A stretch of DNA of 44,188 bases from Deltaproteobacteria bacterium. Its GTDB lineage: Bacteria > Desulfobacterota > DSM-4660 > Desulfatiglandales > HGW-15. Within the stretch, counting starts at the first letter, position 1. Each line of letters starts with the position of its first letter. The position numbers were made by a program, and so were the translations under genes. The notes under the pieces were generated by a model that worked only from the letters and a program-made list of their open reading frames with translations, did no database searches and had not been told where the DNA came from. The DNA lies in assembly GCA_019308525.1 (NCBI GenBank), contig JAFDIC010000154.1:1-44188 (forward strand), given 5' to 3'. Positions 23,042 to 30,737 of the stretch are shown piece by piece.

Positions 23042-23389
23042 ATGTGGGTCTTCACGCGAGACGGCTTCTACTCGGTAGTCCACGACCGCTATTGCCAGCC
23101 GGATGAACTAATGGTGCGTTCACGGGACAAAAGAGATTTGATGCGCCTGAGCAAAAAGGTCCCCCTGGGGACTGTTCTCGAAACAAAAAAAGCCGATTAC
23201 CGGTACCGGGCCGTGATCAAGCGATCGTCCTGGGCAGCATACCTCTCCCATGAGGCGCTTGAAATAGGTTATGACAATTTCAAGAATGCGGTCTATGGCG
23301 CGGGTGAAGATGAGGTGAGGGAGATCGCCTACATGAACGTTTGGGTGGCGATGAGGGAGGCTTATCAACAAATCGGAAGATACCGGTAA
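23042..23389 (+). CDS. Conserved hypothetical protein (mobile-element associated)
   Basis: A 115-residue protein starting MWVFTRDGFYSVVHDRYCQP. The pattern (MWVF...FYSVV, MVRSRDKRDLMRL, DYRYRAVIKR, YDNFKNAV, YMNVWVAM) belongs to a widespread bacterial family I have seen beside transposons and defence genes; its function is not known. It ends before a terminator-like hairpin and the long gap that precedes the ATPase cassette. Confidence 0.72.
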   Translation: MWVFTRDGFYSVVHDRYCQPDELMVRSRDKRDLMRLSKKVPLGTVLETKKADYRYRAVIKRSSWAAYLSHEALEIGYDNFKNAVYGAGEDEVREIAYMNVWVAMREAYQQIGRYR

Positions 23390-23780
23390 AATTTCTGACG
23401 CAATAAAGCTTTCCTAGAGTTATCAAGCAGAGCTTCTGCATAGTGCTTGATTTTCTTGTTATCATTATGTTAAATTATCTTTGTAATTCTTATATTGAGA
23501 TTTATGCTTCCGTCATACTCTATTTGCAATTAACGCAATAAAGTTAAAAGACCAAAAAATATTCGCGCAGTCTCCATAGATGAAACCTAGGGGCCCGGGA
23601 GTTAAGTCGGACCGTAGTGCGAGGAACACCATTGTCAATAATAAAATGGCGGCGGCGCTTATGGCCTAAGTGAGCTTCCGCTCCATTCATAGGCTACGAT
23701 AGAATGGTCCCTCTTGCCATCGTAGTTCTGCTCAGCTATTAGCCCACCAGAACCTTAGACTAGCGTTTCAGGAGGCTTCA
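23390..23780 (+). other. Gene-free 391-bp boundary of the ATPase cassette
   Basis: No open frame of convincing composition. It holds a terminator-like hairpin (23422-23451) and an AT-rich stretch (23455-23565), then a GC-rich piece (23590-23700) with short repeats around TTATGGCC and ATTCATAGGC. I see no direct repeats that would mark insertion ends, and no strong sigma-70 promoter. The ribosome site AGGAGG for the next gene is at 23770-23775. Confidence 0.5.
23422..23460 (+). terminator. Hairpin terminator candidate
   Basis: ATCAAGCA (23422-23429) pairs with TGCTTGAT (23444-23451), 8 bases with a 14-base loop, followed by TTTCTTGTT. It would end transcription from the upstream genes before the cassette. 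Confidence 0.55.
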
Positions 23781-26057
23781 ATGACTCAGCTTAATTACAC
23801 CCCAGATGATGATGTCAAGGTTCATGAGGAAGGAGCCATCCGGCTTATCTGTAAAGCTTTTCAATCCCACGAGAGCGGCCTACCCGAATGGCTGAAGAAT
23901 TCAGCGGATGCGTACGCTAGGGAGGATGCACCTGAAGCTAAACGTGTCATTATTGTGATTTTTGATTACGGCCGCAAAGACTTCAAGCCTTCTATTTCTT
24001 GCCTAGATTTCTCCGGAATGACCAGCTCTATGATCGAGCAAAGCTTCAGGATCTGGGCTGATCCTGAGGCAGCTCGACGGGGAGCAAAACTCCCTGCTGT
24101 TCAGGGAGGACATGGTAATGGTGGAAAATGTTATATGACACAAATGTTCGAAGACTACGCCCTGATCCAGACAGTCAAGGAAGATAAAGGCAACCGCTAT
24201 GGCGTCGTAGCTGGCTCCATCAGATTTGGCTACATTCCTGACCGACAACGTGGGCGGGATTTCCCTGTCGGTGATCTGCGAGTCCAATTGGAGAAAGTCC
24301 TCGATCCTTTGAGGTGCTCTGTTAGCGAACTCCCCGAGGCGGCTAAACAGGCCATTCAAGAAGCCAACGGTTTTACGCTTGTTACTGGCGTAGGGCCAAA
24401 AGGCTTCCGCGATCGAATTCCCACCCGTCACTTGATTGAGATTCTACAAGAGCATCCGCAAATGACACGTACTTTGGAGCTGTGCAAAGTATACGTTCTT
24501 ATCAATGGCGAGTTGTCTAACCGAGGCAGACCGCTTGCTCTTCCTCGAATTACGCCAATGAAAGGAGCAGAACAACCCAAGGAGATTCCCATACCAGATA
24601 CGCTGAAAGACCCTATTTCTGATGAACAGGTTTCTACAACCAACGATAATTCATTTCCTGCCGGCACCTTAGTACTTTACACTTCGGATGTTAGCATGCG
24701 GTGGAGCAAGAAGGGACGCCATAACGTTGTCTACAAAGCGCAGTCTGGGTTCATCGGATATGTCCCGGTTTCTGAACTCGACGTTCAATCTCCATACCGA
24801 GACCGGATTTATGGCGAATGCTATCTTGAAGCCCTGGAGCCGTTTAAACAGAATGAAAGAGCCCGGTTGGCAAACAGCCTTCTCACTCGGGCAGTTGAGC
24901 GATTTATTTCAGAACAGATTCAGGCATATGCCAAAGAATTTGAAGCTCGTGATCGACGCCGGTACGACCAAGAGGAAAAAAATACTCTTAGCAAAATGAA
25001 TGAGGCTTTGGATCGGTGGAAGAATCGTTTTCTCAGAGAATTGATGCGCGGACTGTGGGGACCAGGCGAAGGCGGAGGAAGGCTTCCTGAACCACCATTG
25101 CCAATCGGTAAACCGGCAAGGCTCGAGCTGTCCCTGCCCTCCCAAAGGGCAGGTCTCGGAGTGGCTTTCCGACCTATATTGAGATTCTTCGATGAGGCGG
25201 GGCGTCGAATCCGTCCTGCACCATACATGTGGGTTAGTGAGGATAACAACATAGCGATGGTTGATGAGGACCTGATGATCATAAATACGTTTGCATATGG
25301 AAAAACAGCCATATTTGCCGAAACAATCGATGGTGAACTTCGGTCAAACAAGGTGCCGCTCGAAGTCGTCCGCATTCAGGAAATACATATCTCACCAAGC
25401 CAGATCCAAATCGCTGCAGGCAGCCGGCAGAAGCTTGAAGCTATTTGTCGTTTGGCCTCCGGTGAAGAGACGAGTGCAGTCTACCTGGTTTGGACTGAAA
25501 GCAATGCCAAAGTAGCCAGGGTGAGCTCTTCGGGCTTAGTCTATGGTTTTGCCCCCGGAGAAATTGAAGTTGTCGCTGGTGATGACAGATGCTTGGCGAA
25601 AGAGCCGGCTATCATTAAAGTTGTATCTGGTCAGGCTCGTGGAGCAGGACCTCAACGGGGGCAAGGTTATCCAAGAGTCTTGGTTTCTGGTGTAGATCTT
25701 GACCCCGAAACCGGGGAACCCGTGGATTTCAGCCGAGAAGATCCACCTGTGTGGCAAAGACCACAAGATGTTGAGCGAAACATTTGGTGGATCAATAGCT
25801 CCGCACCCTTGGCGAGATTTTATTTGGATTCCAGTCGTGGCTATGGGGTCCAATCTCGTGAATGGCGAATGTACCATCTTGAACGCTACATAGATATCAT
25901 GGTCCAGATCGCTCTCACCCATGGCCCAACCGAAAAGGAAGCATTATCTGTTGGTGATTGGATACTTGAATGGGGCTCCCACGTTGCCGAAATCCAGGCA
26001 ACTGCTGCCTCTGCTCTTAGCGAATTTATCACTGACGGCATCTTACCCGGAGAATAA
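23781..26057 (+). CDS. GHKL (MORC/Hsp90-type) ATPase with Ig-like Big2 domains
   Basis: A 758-residue protein. The N-terminal GHKL ATP site is clear: E36-W-L-K-N40-S-A-D43 (motif N), D76-F-S-G79-M80 (G1), and GGHGNGGK at 109-116 (G2/lid). A transducer-like region and a coiled helix follow (to about 435). Then come two Ig-like segments, about 448-535 and 540-625, the second with a Big2 pattern (IHISPSQIQIAAG, GLVYGFAPGEIEVVAG). The C-terminal 110 residues are unrecognised. It is coupled to a winged-helix gene and a DNA methyltransferase, so a DNA-sensing or restriction motor is likely. A cytosolic Big2 domain is unusual. Confidence 0.82.
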   Translation: MTQLNYTPDDDVKVHEEGAIRLICKAFQSHESGLPEWLKNSADAYAREDAPEAKRVIIVIFDYGRKDFKPSISCLDFSGMTSSMIEQSFRIWADPEAARRGAKLPAVQGGHGNGGKCYMTQMFEDYALIQTVKEDKGNRYGVVAGSIRFGYIPDRQRGRDFPVGDLRVQLEKVLDPLRCSVSELPEAAKQAIQEANGFTLVTGVGPKGFRDRIPTRHLIEILQEHPQMTRTLELCKVYVLINGELSNRGRPLALPRITPMKGAEQPKEIPIPDTLKDPISDEQVSTTNDNSFPAGTLVLYTSDVSMRWSKKGRHNVVYKAQSGFIGYVPVSELDVQSPYRDRIYGECYLEALEPFKQNERARLANSLLTRAVERFISEQIQAYAKEFEARDRRRYDQEEKNTLSKMNEALDRWKNRFLRELMRGLWGPGEGGGRLPEPPLPIGKPARLELSLPSQRAGLGVAFRPILRFFDEAGRRIRPAPYMWVSEDNNIAMVDEDLMIINTFAYGKTAIFAETIDGELRSNKVPLEVVRIQEIHISPSQIQIAAGSRQKLEAICRLASGEETSAVYLVWTESNAKVARVSSSGLVYGFAPGEIEVVAGDDRCLAKEPAIIKVVSGQARGAGPQRGQGYPRVLVSGVDLDPETGEPVDFSREDPPVWQRPQDVERNIWWINSSAPLARFYLDSSRGYGVQSREWRMYHLERYIDIMVQIALTHGPTEKEALSVGDWILEWGSHVAEIQATAASALSEFITDGILPGE

Positions 26058-26062
26058 AATTA

Positions 26063-26746
26063 ATGCCGAATTACAATCGATTAAACGTATCCGATAAACT
26101 GCTTTTAGCTGCATACGACTTAGAGCAATCTAGCCAACGACCTTTTTCTGCAGAAGACCTCGTCGTAGCCGCTTGGAAGAGGTTTCCAGATGCCTTCGGC
26201 TTGGCAGGATACGGTTCATTGCATCCGGATTCAAATAGGGTTTTCGCGGAAATTATGGGCAGTAAACCTATCAGAAAACAAGGTCTGCTCATAAAGGTCG
26301 GCAAGAAAATGTACCAGTTGACCGACGCCGGGCGAGAGCACGCCCGTCTTCTTCTTGATCGCGTGGGAGTTGTATCCGCAATCGAAAAAGCCGATCTTTT
26401 CCGAGAGGTAAAACAGGAGCTCAAGAGGCTATTTTCGTCCAAAGCAGCTGAAAAATTTCGAAACGGGCGGCTCGCCGAACTCACTTTTCATGATGCGTGT
26501 TCTTTCTGGGGTATCTCGCCTAGGAGCTCGGCAATTGAGCTTGAAGGGCGGATTAACAAATTTAACAGGAATTTGGACTCAGCTCGGAAAGCTGTCCGCG
26601 AGAAGACAGTAAGCTTTGAACATGGCGGCCAGGTGTTCAGTGAGACTGATTTAGACAACCTGCTTGAGATACACCATGAGTTGTTGAAGAGATTCCAAAC
26701 AGAGATAGAAATTATAAGTGAGAGACGGGACGAGAGGAAGATATGA
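26063..26746 (+). CDS. Winged-helix-like middle gene of the cassette
   Basis: A 227-residue protein. The first 90 residues (LLLAAYDLEQ, FSAEDLVVAAWKRFPDAFGL, YQLTDAGREHARLL) look like a winged-helix domain; the rest is helical (coiled regions near residues 110-130 and 160-225). It begins 5 bases after the ATPase stop and overlaps the methyltransferase start by ATGA, so all three are translated together. It may be a specificity or adaptor subunit that recognises DNA, but no family is recognised. Confidence 0.68.
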   Translation: MPNYNRLNVSDKLLLAAYDLEQSSQRPFSAEDLVVAAWKRFPDAFGLAGYGSLHPDSNRVFAEIMGSKPIRKQGLLIKVGKKMYQLTDAGREHARLLLDRVGVVSAIEKADLFREVKQELKRLFSSKAAEKFRNGRLAELTFHDACSFWGISPRSSAIELEGRINKFNRNLDSARKAVREKTVSFEHGGQVFSETDLDNLLEIHHELLKRFQTEIEIISERRDERKI

Positions 26747-27660
26747 TCCAACCTTTATATCAAACCAAGCTAGGAAAAGCATATTGTGCTGATTGTTTGG
26801 ATATACTAAAGCTTATCCCTAAGAGTTCTATTGACCTTGTTATAACGTCTCCGCCTTTTGCCCTGCGAAGGAAAAAATCTTATGGGAACGTTTCTGCTGA
26901 GAAGTATTGCGAGTGGTTTTGGCCATATGCCCAAGGGATCTACCGAGTCTTGAAACCGAAGGGCAGTTTCGTTTTAGACATTGGCGGGTCATGGAATAAA
27001 GGTGAGCCAACTCGTACCCTATATCATTTCGAGCTCCTGCTCAGATTGTGTAGCCCACAAGGGCCCTTTCGACTGGCTCAAGAATTCTATTGGTACAATC
27101 CCGCCAAGATGCCTGCACCTGCCCAGTGGGTTACCATAGAACGGGTGAGAGTCAAGGATGCGGTCAACCCTATATGGTGGTTGGCGAAATCAATTAGACC
27201 AAAAGCTTCTAATCGACGCGTCCTGAAGCCGTACACCAAAAGCATGGAGAATTTATTTGCAAAGGGTTACAATCAGGGGGCAAGGCCCTCCGGGCATGTG
27301 GTTTCCAAAAACTGGGACAAACGGCAGAAGGGTGCTATTCCCTCAAATCTGATTATCGCCGCAAACACCAGAAGTAATGATAAGTACCTCAAGGCTTGTA
27401 AGGAGCATGGGCTTCCGGTTCATCCGGCCCGCTTTGTGGAGGCCATCCCAGAATTCTTTATCAAGTTTCTAACGAGAAAAGGGGATATAGTACTAGATCC
27501 CTTCGCTGGCAGCAATGTGGTTGGAGAAGTGGCCGAACGCCTAGAACGGAAGTGGATTAGTGTAGAAATTAATGAAGGATATGTTGTAGGTTCAGCCTTT
27601 CGCTTCGATGGTGTAGGGGCGAGTACCTACAAGCACTGTATGCGCCAATTACAATGTTGA
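26743..27660 (+). CDS. N4-cytosine DNA methyltransferase, M.PvuII-like
   Basis: Motif IV SPPF at residues 36-39 (LVITSPPFALRRKKSYGN), catalytic domain first, and motif I DPFAGSN at 252-258 with E275 in motif II: the beta-class permutation of N4-cytosine enzymes. The closest pattern I recall is M.PvuII (TSPPFAL, YWYNPAK, RVRVKDAVN, RPSGH, HPARF). M.PvuII methylates CAGCTG; the site here is unproven. Near 305 residues, complete. No restriction endonuclease of the PvuII type is next to it; the ATPase gene takes that position. Confidence 0.85.
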   Translation: MIQPLYQTKLGKAYCADCLDILKLIPKSSIDLVITSPPFALRRKKSYGNVSAEKYCEWFWPYAQGIYRVLKPKGSFVLDIGGSWNKGEPTRTLYHFELLLRLCSPQGPFRLAQEFYWYNPAKMPAPAQWVTIERVRVKDAVNPIWWLAKSIRPKASNRRVLKPYTKSMENLFAKGYNQGARPSGHVVSKNWDKRQKGAIPSNLIIAANTRSNDKYLKACKEHGLPVHPARFVEAIPEFFIKFLTRKGDIVLDPFAGSNVVGEVAERLERKWISVEINEGYVVGSAFRFDGVGASTYKHCMRQLQC

Positions 27661-27763
27661 ATGAAGAAGGTTAAGAAAGAAAATTGTCTGCCGCCAAAAA
27701 AGCGCTTCACGTTAGCGTTATTCCGCCATGCTCCATAGCGGCAAGCGAACTAGATCGTTATGC

Positions 27764-28246
27764 TTAAAAAGCCATGTCCAGATGGATTTTTTCTGGGAGG
27801 TCCTTGACCAGCTCCTTCCCGTATTTCCCGGCAAGATCCTCCAGAAGCCAGCCATAACCTTGCTTCTGGAACTCCTCCACCGCCTCCCTCAAGAACGGCT
27901 TTCCTTTCCTGGCCTTCTGCCTCACCTTCTTCCGGAATATCGTCTGGCCGCCTATCTTAAACTTCAGGGCCGCTTTCTTCGGGTTCTTGTGGCGGCGGTA
28001 CCCATAGGGCGGGTTCTTCCTGACGTTCGGGACGATGGTGATCGCCGGCCTGCCGTCGTGGACTGCCCGGGCGTATGGGAGGTTTGAGCCGACTGTGGCC
28101 ACGCCTTTCCCTACCAGGGTCGTTTGGATGGACTTGCGGAGGTCCCCTGAGCCGAAGGGAATCCTGTCCTGGTCAGTGGCCAGGTCCTCAACCTTGTGCC
28201 CGATCTTGAGCACCACCTCGTTGACATCGAGCTTCTTAGCGGTCAC
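27764..28246 (-). CDS. HK97 gp10-like / minor capsid or tail-completion protein
   Basis: A 160-residue basic protein with FGSGDLRKSIQTTLVGKGVA, then GSNLPYARAVHDGRPA and a run of aromatic and basic residues (YGYRRHKNPKKAALKF), the pattern of HK97-gp10/phage virion morphogenesis proteins involved in tail or connector completion. It lies downstream of the portal on the minus strand, overlapping the intervening small gene by 4 bases. Confidence 0.72.
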   Translation of the reverse strand: MTAKKLDVNEVVLKIGHKVEDLATDQDRIPFGSGDLRKSIQTTLVGKGVATVGSNLPYARAVHDGRPAITIVPNVRKNPPYGYRRHKNPKKAALKFKIGGQTIFRKKVRQKARKGKPFLREAVEEFQKQGYGWLLEDLAGKYGKELVKDLPEKIHLDMAF

Positions 28247-28473
28247 AGATCAACCCTCCCCAGGTCAACGCCCTTTTTCTCGTGGATCAGCTCGATGAGC
28301 TTGTACTTGATGGACGTGAGCTCAAGATATGTGAAAGACGAAAGGTCGATCCCGGAGATAGAATCCTGGTCCCAGCCCAAGGCCTTCTCCACCTCCTCCC
28401 AGGTGATTCCATATCTCGTCCTGGTGAACCGGAGCCACTTGATGAGAGGCGCCTTGTCTTTTTTTACCGGCAC
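28243..28473 (-). CDS. Small hypothetical protein between portal and gp10-like gene
   Basis: A 76-residue protein from a GTG at 28473, with AGGAG in the end of the portal gene about 8 bases upstream. It is charged and helical (TRTRYGITWEEVEKALGWDQ). Overlaps at the 3' end suggest it belongs to the portal operon. Function unknown. Confidence 0.6.
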   Translation of the reverse strand: MPVKKDKAPLIKWLRFTRTRYGITWEEVEKALGWDQDSISGIDLSSFTYLELTSIKYKLIELIHEKKGVDLGRVDL

Positions 28474-28475
28474 TG

Positions 28476-29711
28476 TCAGAGCTCCTTATAAATCTTCTCC
28501 AGGGTGTCGACGAGAGCCTCCTCTGGAGGAGTCCCGGGTTCCAGCTCTTCCTGGCGAGCGCCGTAACCCAGGTCTTCCCTGGCCTCGTTGGCGTCCAGGA
28601 TGCCTGCGCCTACCAGCGCAGGGTAGTATTCTGAATCTTTTTCCTGGATCTTTGTGTCCAGCTCCTGGAACTTGAAGTCCGCCTCGATCCCCATTTCCTT
28701 CAGGACGGGCCGCAGCTTGGTCTCGAACAATGTCTGCCTGGGATTGATCGTGACCTCCTGGAACACCTTGAGCTGGCCGTGGATCTCCCCTCCGCCCCCG
28801 AGCTGGCCGGACACCACGATACCCACGAGCCTGGGCGGGACCCCGTGTGCCGAGACTATGTTGTCCCGGCACCTGGCGCGGAGCTTGTCGAAGGATCCGT
28901 CCCGGTCTTTGATGTCGAGAGCCAGTTTCTCAAACCTGACTTTTATGTCCTGGTCGTTGACAGGGAGGTAAAGGGTCCGATGGGCGTTGTTCAGGCCCTT
29001 GAAGTTCGACTGGAAAAAATTGACGACTTTTTTTTCGGTCTCTTCGTCGAACTCGCCGCCCTCGACCACGATGGCAAGGTCCGGAACGCCTGAGTTTATG
29101 AAAAATTTCTGGTTGTAGAGCACGGCATAGTAGTCGACCTCGATGTCGGGCACAGCCCCCCTCCAGTCCGGGAGGCCATAGTAGCGGGACTTGTCGGTGT
29201 AGTTGCAGAAGTGGAGGATCTCACCATGTTCCTGATCGCCCGGCTTTTCTCCAGGCTTGTAAGCGTAGAAATCCACCGCCTCAGCGAGGCCCTTGTATAT
29301 GAAGGGAAATTTTTCTCCTCTTTTTCTGCGTTTCATGAGGATGGCCGGGGCATGGTAGAGCTCCTGGATCCTGCCTGCCCTGTCCCGGACGATTTCGAGA
29401 TAACCGTTCCCGGTCGTCTCAAAGTCCAGGGACACCCTGGAGATGACCTCCTGGAACGACTGGCCCATGTCGTTCACCACGGCGAGCCGGAGGTTGACTG
29501 TGCAATCCGATTTCACCCGGAGACACCGGGCATGGTATGAGTTGTAGTCTGTAATTCGGGAATAGTAGTTGATGAGGTCGCCCCTGTCCTGGGTCATGGG
29601 CCTCTCCACAGCGTCGCCCATTTCAGGCTCAGATTGCTTGGATTCTTTCTCAAACCTGGCGACATAAATGACCTTGGCTCCCCCAAAAGGCTTTTTAGCT
29701 GTCTCTGCCAT
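28476..29711 (-). CDS. Phage portal protein (PBSX/HK97-like)
   Basis: The start at 29711 has GAGGAGGG about 8 bases upstream (alternative at 29780 lies inside a palindrome). The 411-residue protein follows the portal pattern: an early clip region, SLDFETTGNGYLEIVRDRAG, then EILHFCNYTDKSRYYGLPDW, DYYAVLYNQKFFINSGVPDL, and HGVPPRLVGIVVSGQLGGGG before the crown. It forms the DNA entry ring of the head. It is on the opposite strand from terminase, protease and capsid, which is unlike most siphoviruses but recalls the divergent portal of P2. Confidence 0.88.
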   Translation of the reverse strand: MAETAKKPFGGAKVIYVARFEKESKQSEPEMGDAVERPMTQDRGDLINYYSRITDYNSYHARCLRVKSDCTVNLRLAVVNDMGQSFQEVISRVSLDFETTGNGYLEIVRDRAGRIQELYHAPAILMKRRKRGEKFPFIYKGLAEAVDFYAYKPGEKPGDQEHGEILHFCNYTDKSRYYGLPDWRGAVPDIEVDYYAVLYNQKFFINSGVPDLAIVVEGGEFDEETEKKVVNFFQSNFKGLNNAHRTLYLPVNDQDIKVRFEKLALDIKDRDGSFDKLRARCRDNIVSAHGVPPRLVGIVVSGQLGGGGEIHGQLKVFQEVTINPRQTLFETKLRPVLKEMGIEADFKFQELDTKIQEKDSEYYPALVGAGILDANEAREDLGYGARQEELEPGTPPEEALVDTLEKIYKEL

Positions 29712-29774
29712 TTCAGCCCTCCTCGCTTTTTCTCCAATTTTTCCCCCAAACACAGCCTGTATCCAGAACTTTTT

Positions 29775-29796
29775 TGGCATATAGCGCTATATGCCA
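29775..29796. promoter_or_regulatory. 22-bp perfect palindrome between divergent late genes
   Basis: The inner 20 bases are GGCATATAGCGCTATATGCC and the flanking T/A extend it to 22. It lies between the divergent portal (start 29711) and lysin (start 29842) genes. No good -10/-35 pair is seen nearby, so it may be an activator or repressor site for both late operons. Confidence 0.6.
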
Positions 29797-29841
29797 CAAA
29801 CCCTATTGTTTTTCCTCCTGGATAGCCGAAATAATTTGGCC

Positions 29842-30300
29842 ATGGAGCTGAGGGAGCTTTTCAGGGACATCAGGCACTTCAGCCCGGACGAGTTCGACCG
29901 CCCCGACATGCTCGACCGGGACGCCCTTCTGCTCCTCGATGCCATGCGCGACAGAGAGGGGGAGCGCAGGCCGATAAGGATCCGGGTGAACGCCGATTTC
30001 GCCCTGACCGGCCACTCGAAAAAGAGCCGCCACAGATGCGGCGACGCGTTCGACATCGTGATCCTTGATGCACGAACATCTAAGCCACTGGACGTGGTGG
30101 AGCAATTTCTCATGGCTCTCAGGTACACCTGGGGCGGAATAGGGTTTTACCCCTACTGGAACGAGCCTGGGCTCCACGTTGACCGAAGGCCCTGGACAGT
30201 CCTTGGCAGGAGGGCCTTGTGGTGGAGAGACAAGGACGGGAAATACAAGGCAGTGGAGGAATACTTCAAATGGGCATCCCCATCATCGACGAGGTCCTAG
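29842..30300 (+). CDS. M15-type peptidase, probable endolysin
   Basis: A 152-residue protein with the zinc site of peptidase M15 (D-alanyl-D-alanine carboxypeptidase / L-alanyl-D-glutamate endopeptidase type): H64 and D71 in SRHRCGDAFDI, H112 in EPGLHVDRR. It should cut cross-link peptides in the cell wall for host lysis. The start at 29842 fits the family; an ATG at 29791 in the palindrome is less likely. The Shine-Dalgarno site is poor. A holin-like gene follows. Confidence 0.8.
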   Translation: MELRELFRDIRHFSPDEFDRPDMLDRDALLLLDAMRDREGERRPIRIRVNADFALTGHSKKSRHRCGDAFDIVILDARTSKPLDVVEQFLMALRYTWGGIGFYPYWNEPGLHVDRRPWTVLGRRALWWRDKDGKYKAVEEYFKWASPSSTRS

Positions 30301-30713
30301 ACCTTGTAGAGACCGGCATCAACAAGATCTGGCCGGACAAGAACGTCAAAATACAGACCCAAGCCGACCTGGAAAAATTCAAGCACAACCTCACCTCTGC
30401 GCTCCAAATGCAGATCCTCAAGCAGGCCATGGAAAAAAACAGGCTCCTCTTCCAGGACACGGAAAGCGCCCGCCAGGTCTACATTGAGGAGATCAGGGCT
30501 GCCAACGTGCCCAGATGGGCCAGGGCAATCCAGGTGATGGGCAGGCAAGTGGCGCTCTATGGAACGGTGCTCCTTTATCTTTACTCAAAGGTGAGCGCGC
30601 AGCTCAAGCTCCCGCCGATCGTTCTCAATGAGCGCGATTACTGGCTCATCGGCACGGTGTTCGTTTTCCTGTTCGGCGCCCGGAGCGTCGAAAAGATACT
30701 GGGGAAAGCCTAA
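30270..30713 (+). CDS. Holin-like membrane protein
   Basis: The start at 30270 follows GGAGG about 10 bases upstream, overlapping the lysin by 31 bases. The 147 residues start MGIPIIDEVLDLVETGINKI, contain a coiled middle and two hydrophobic segments near the C-terminus (LYGTVLLYLY and YWLIGTVFVFLFGA). The start and layout resemble the GTA holin of three transmembrane segments, here perhaps two. It would form the lesion that lets the lysin reach the wall. Confidence 0.68.
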   Translation: MGIPIIDEVLDLVETGINKIWPDKNVKIQTQADLEKFKHNLTSALQMQILKQAMEKNRLLFQDTESARQVYIEEIRAANVPRWARAIQVMGRQVALYGTVLLYLYSKVSAQLKLPPIVLNERDYWLIGTVFVFLFGARSVEKILGKA

Positions 30714-30737
30714 TAAGCGAAGGGAGAGGAAAAGATC

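Noticed and set aside
27661..27763. attC-like or inverted repeat end of the cassette
   Set aside because: A 6-bp TGCCGC/GCGGCA pair exists, but nothing matching is found on the other side (23390-23780).
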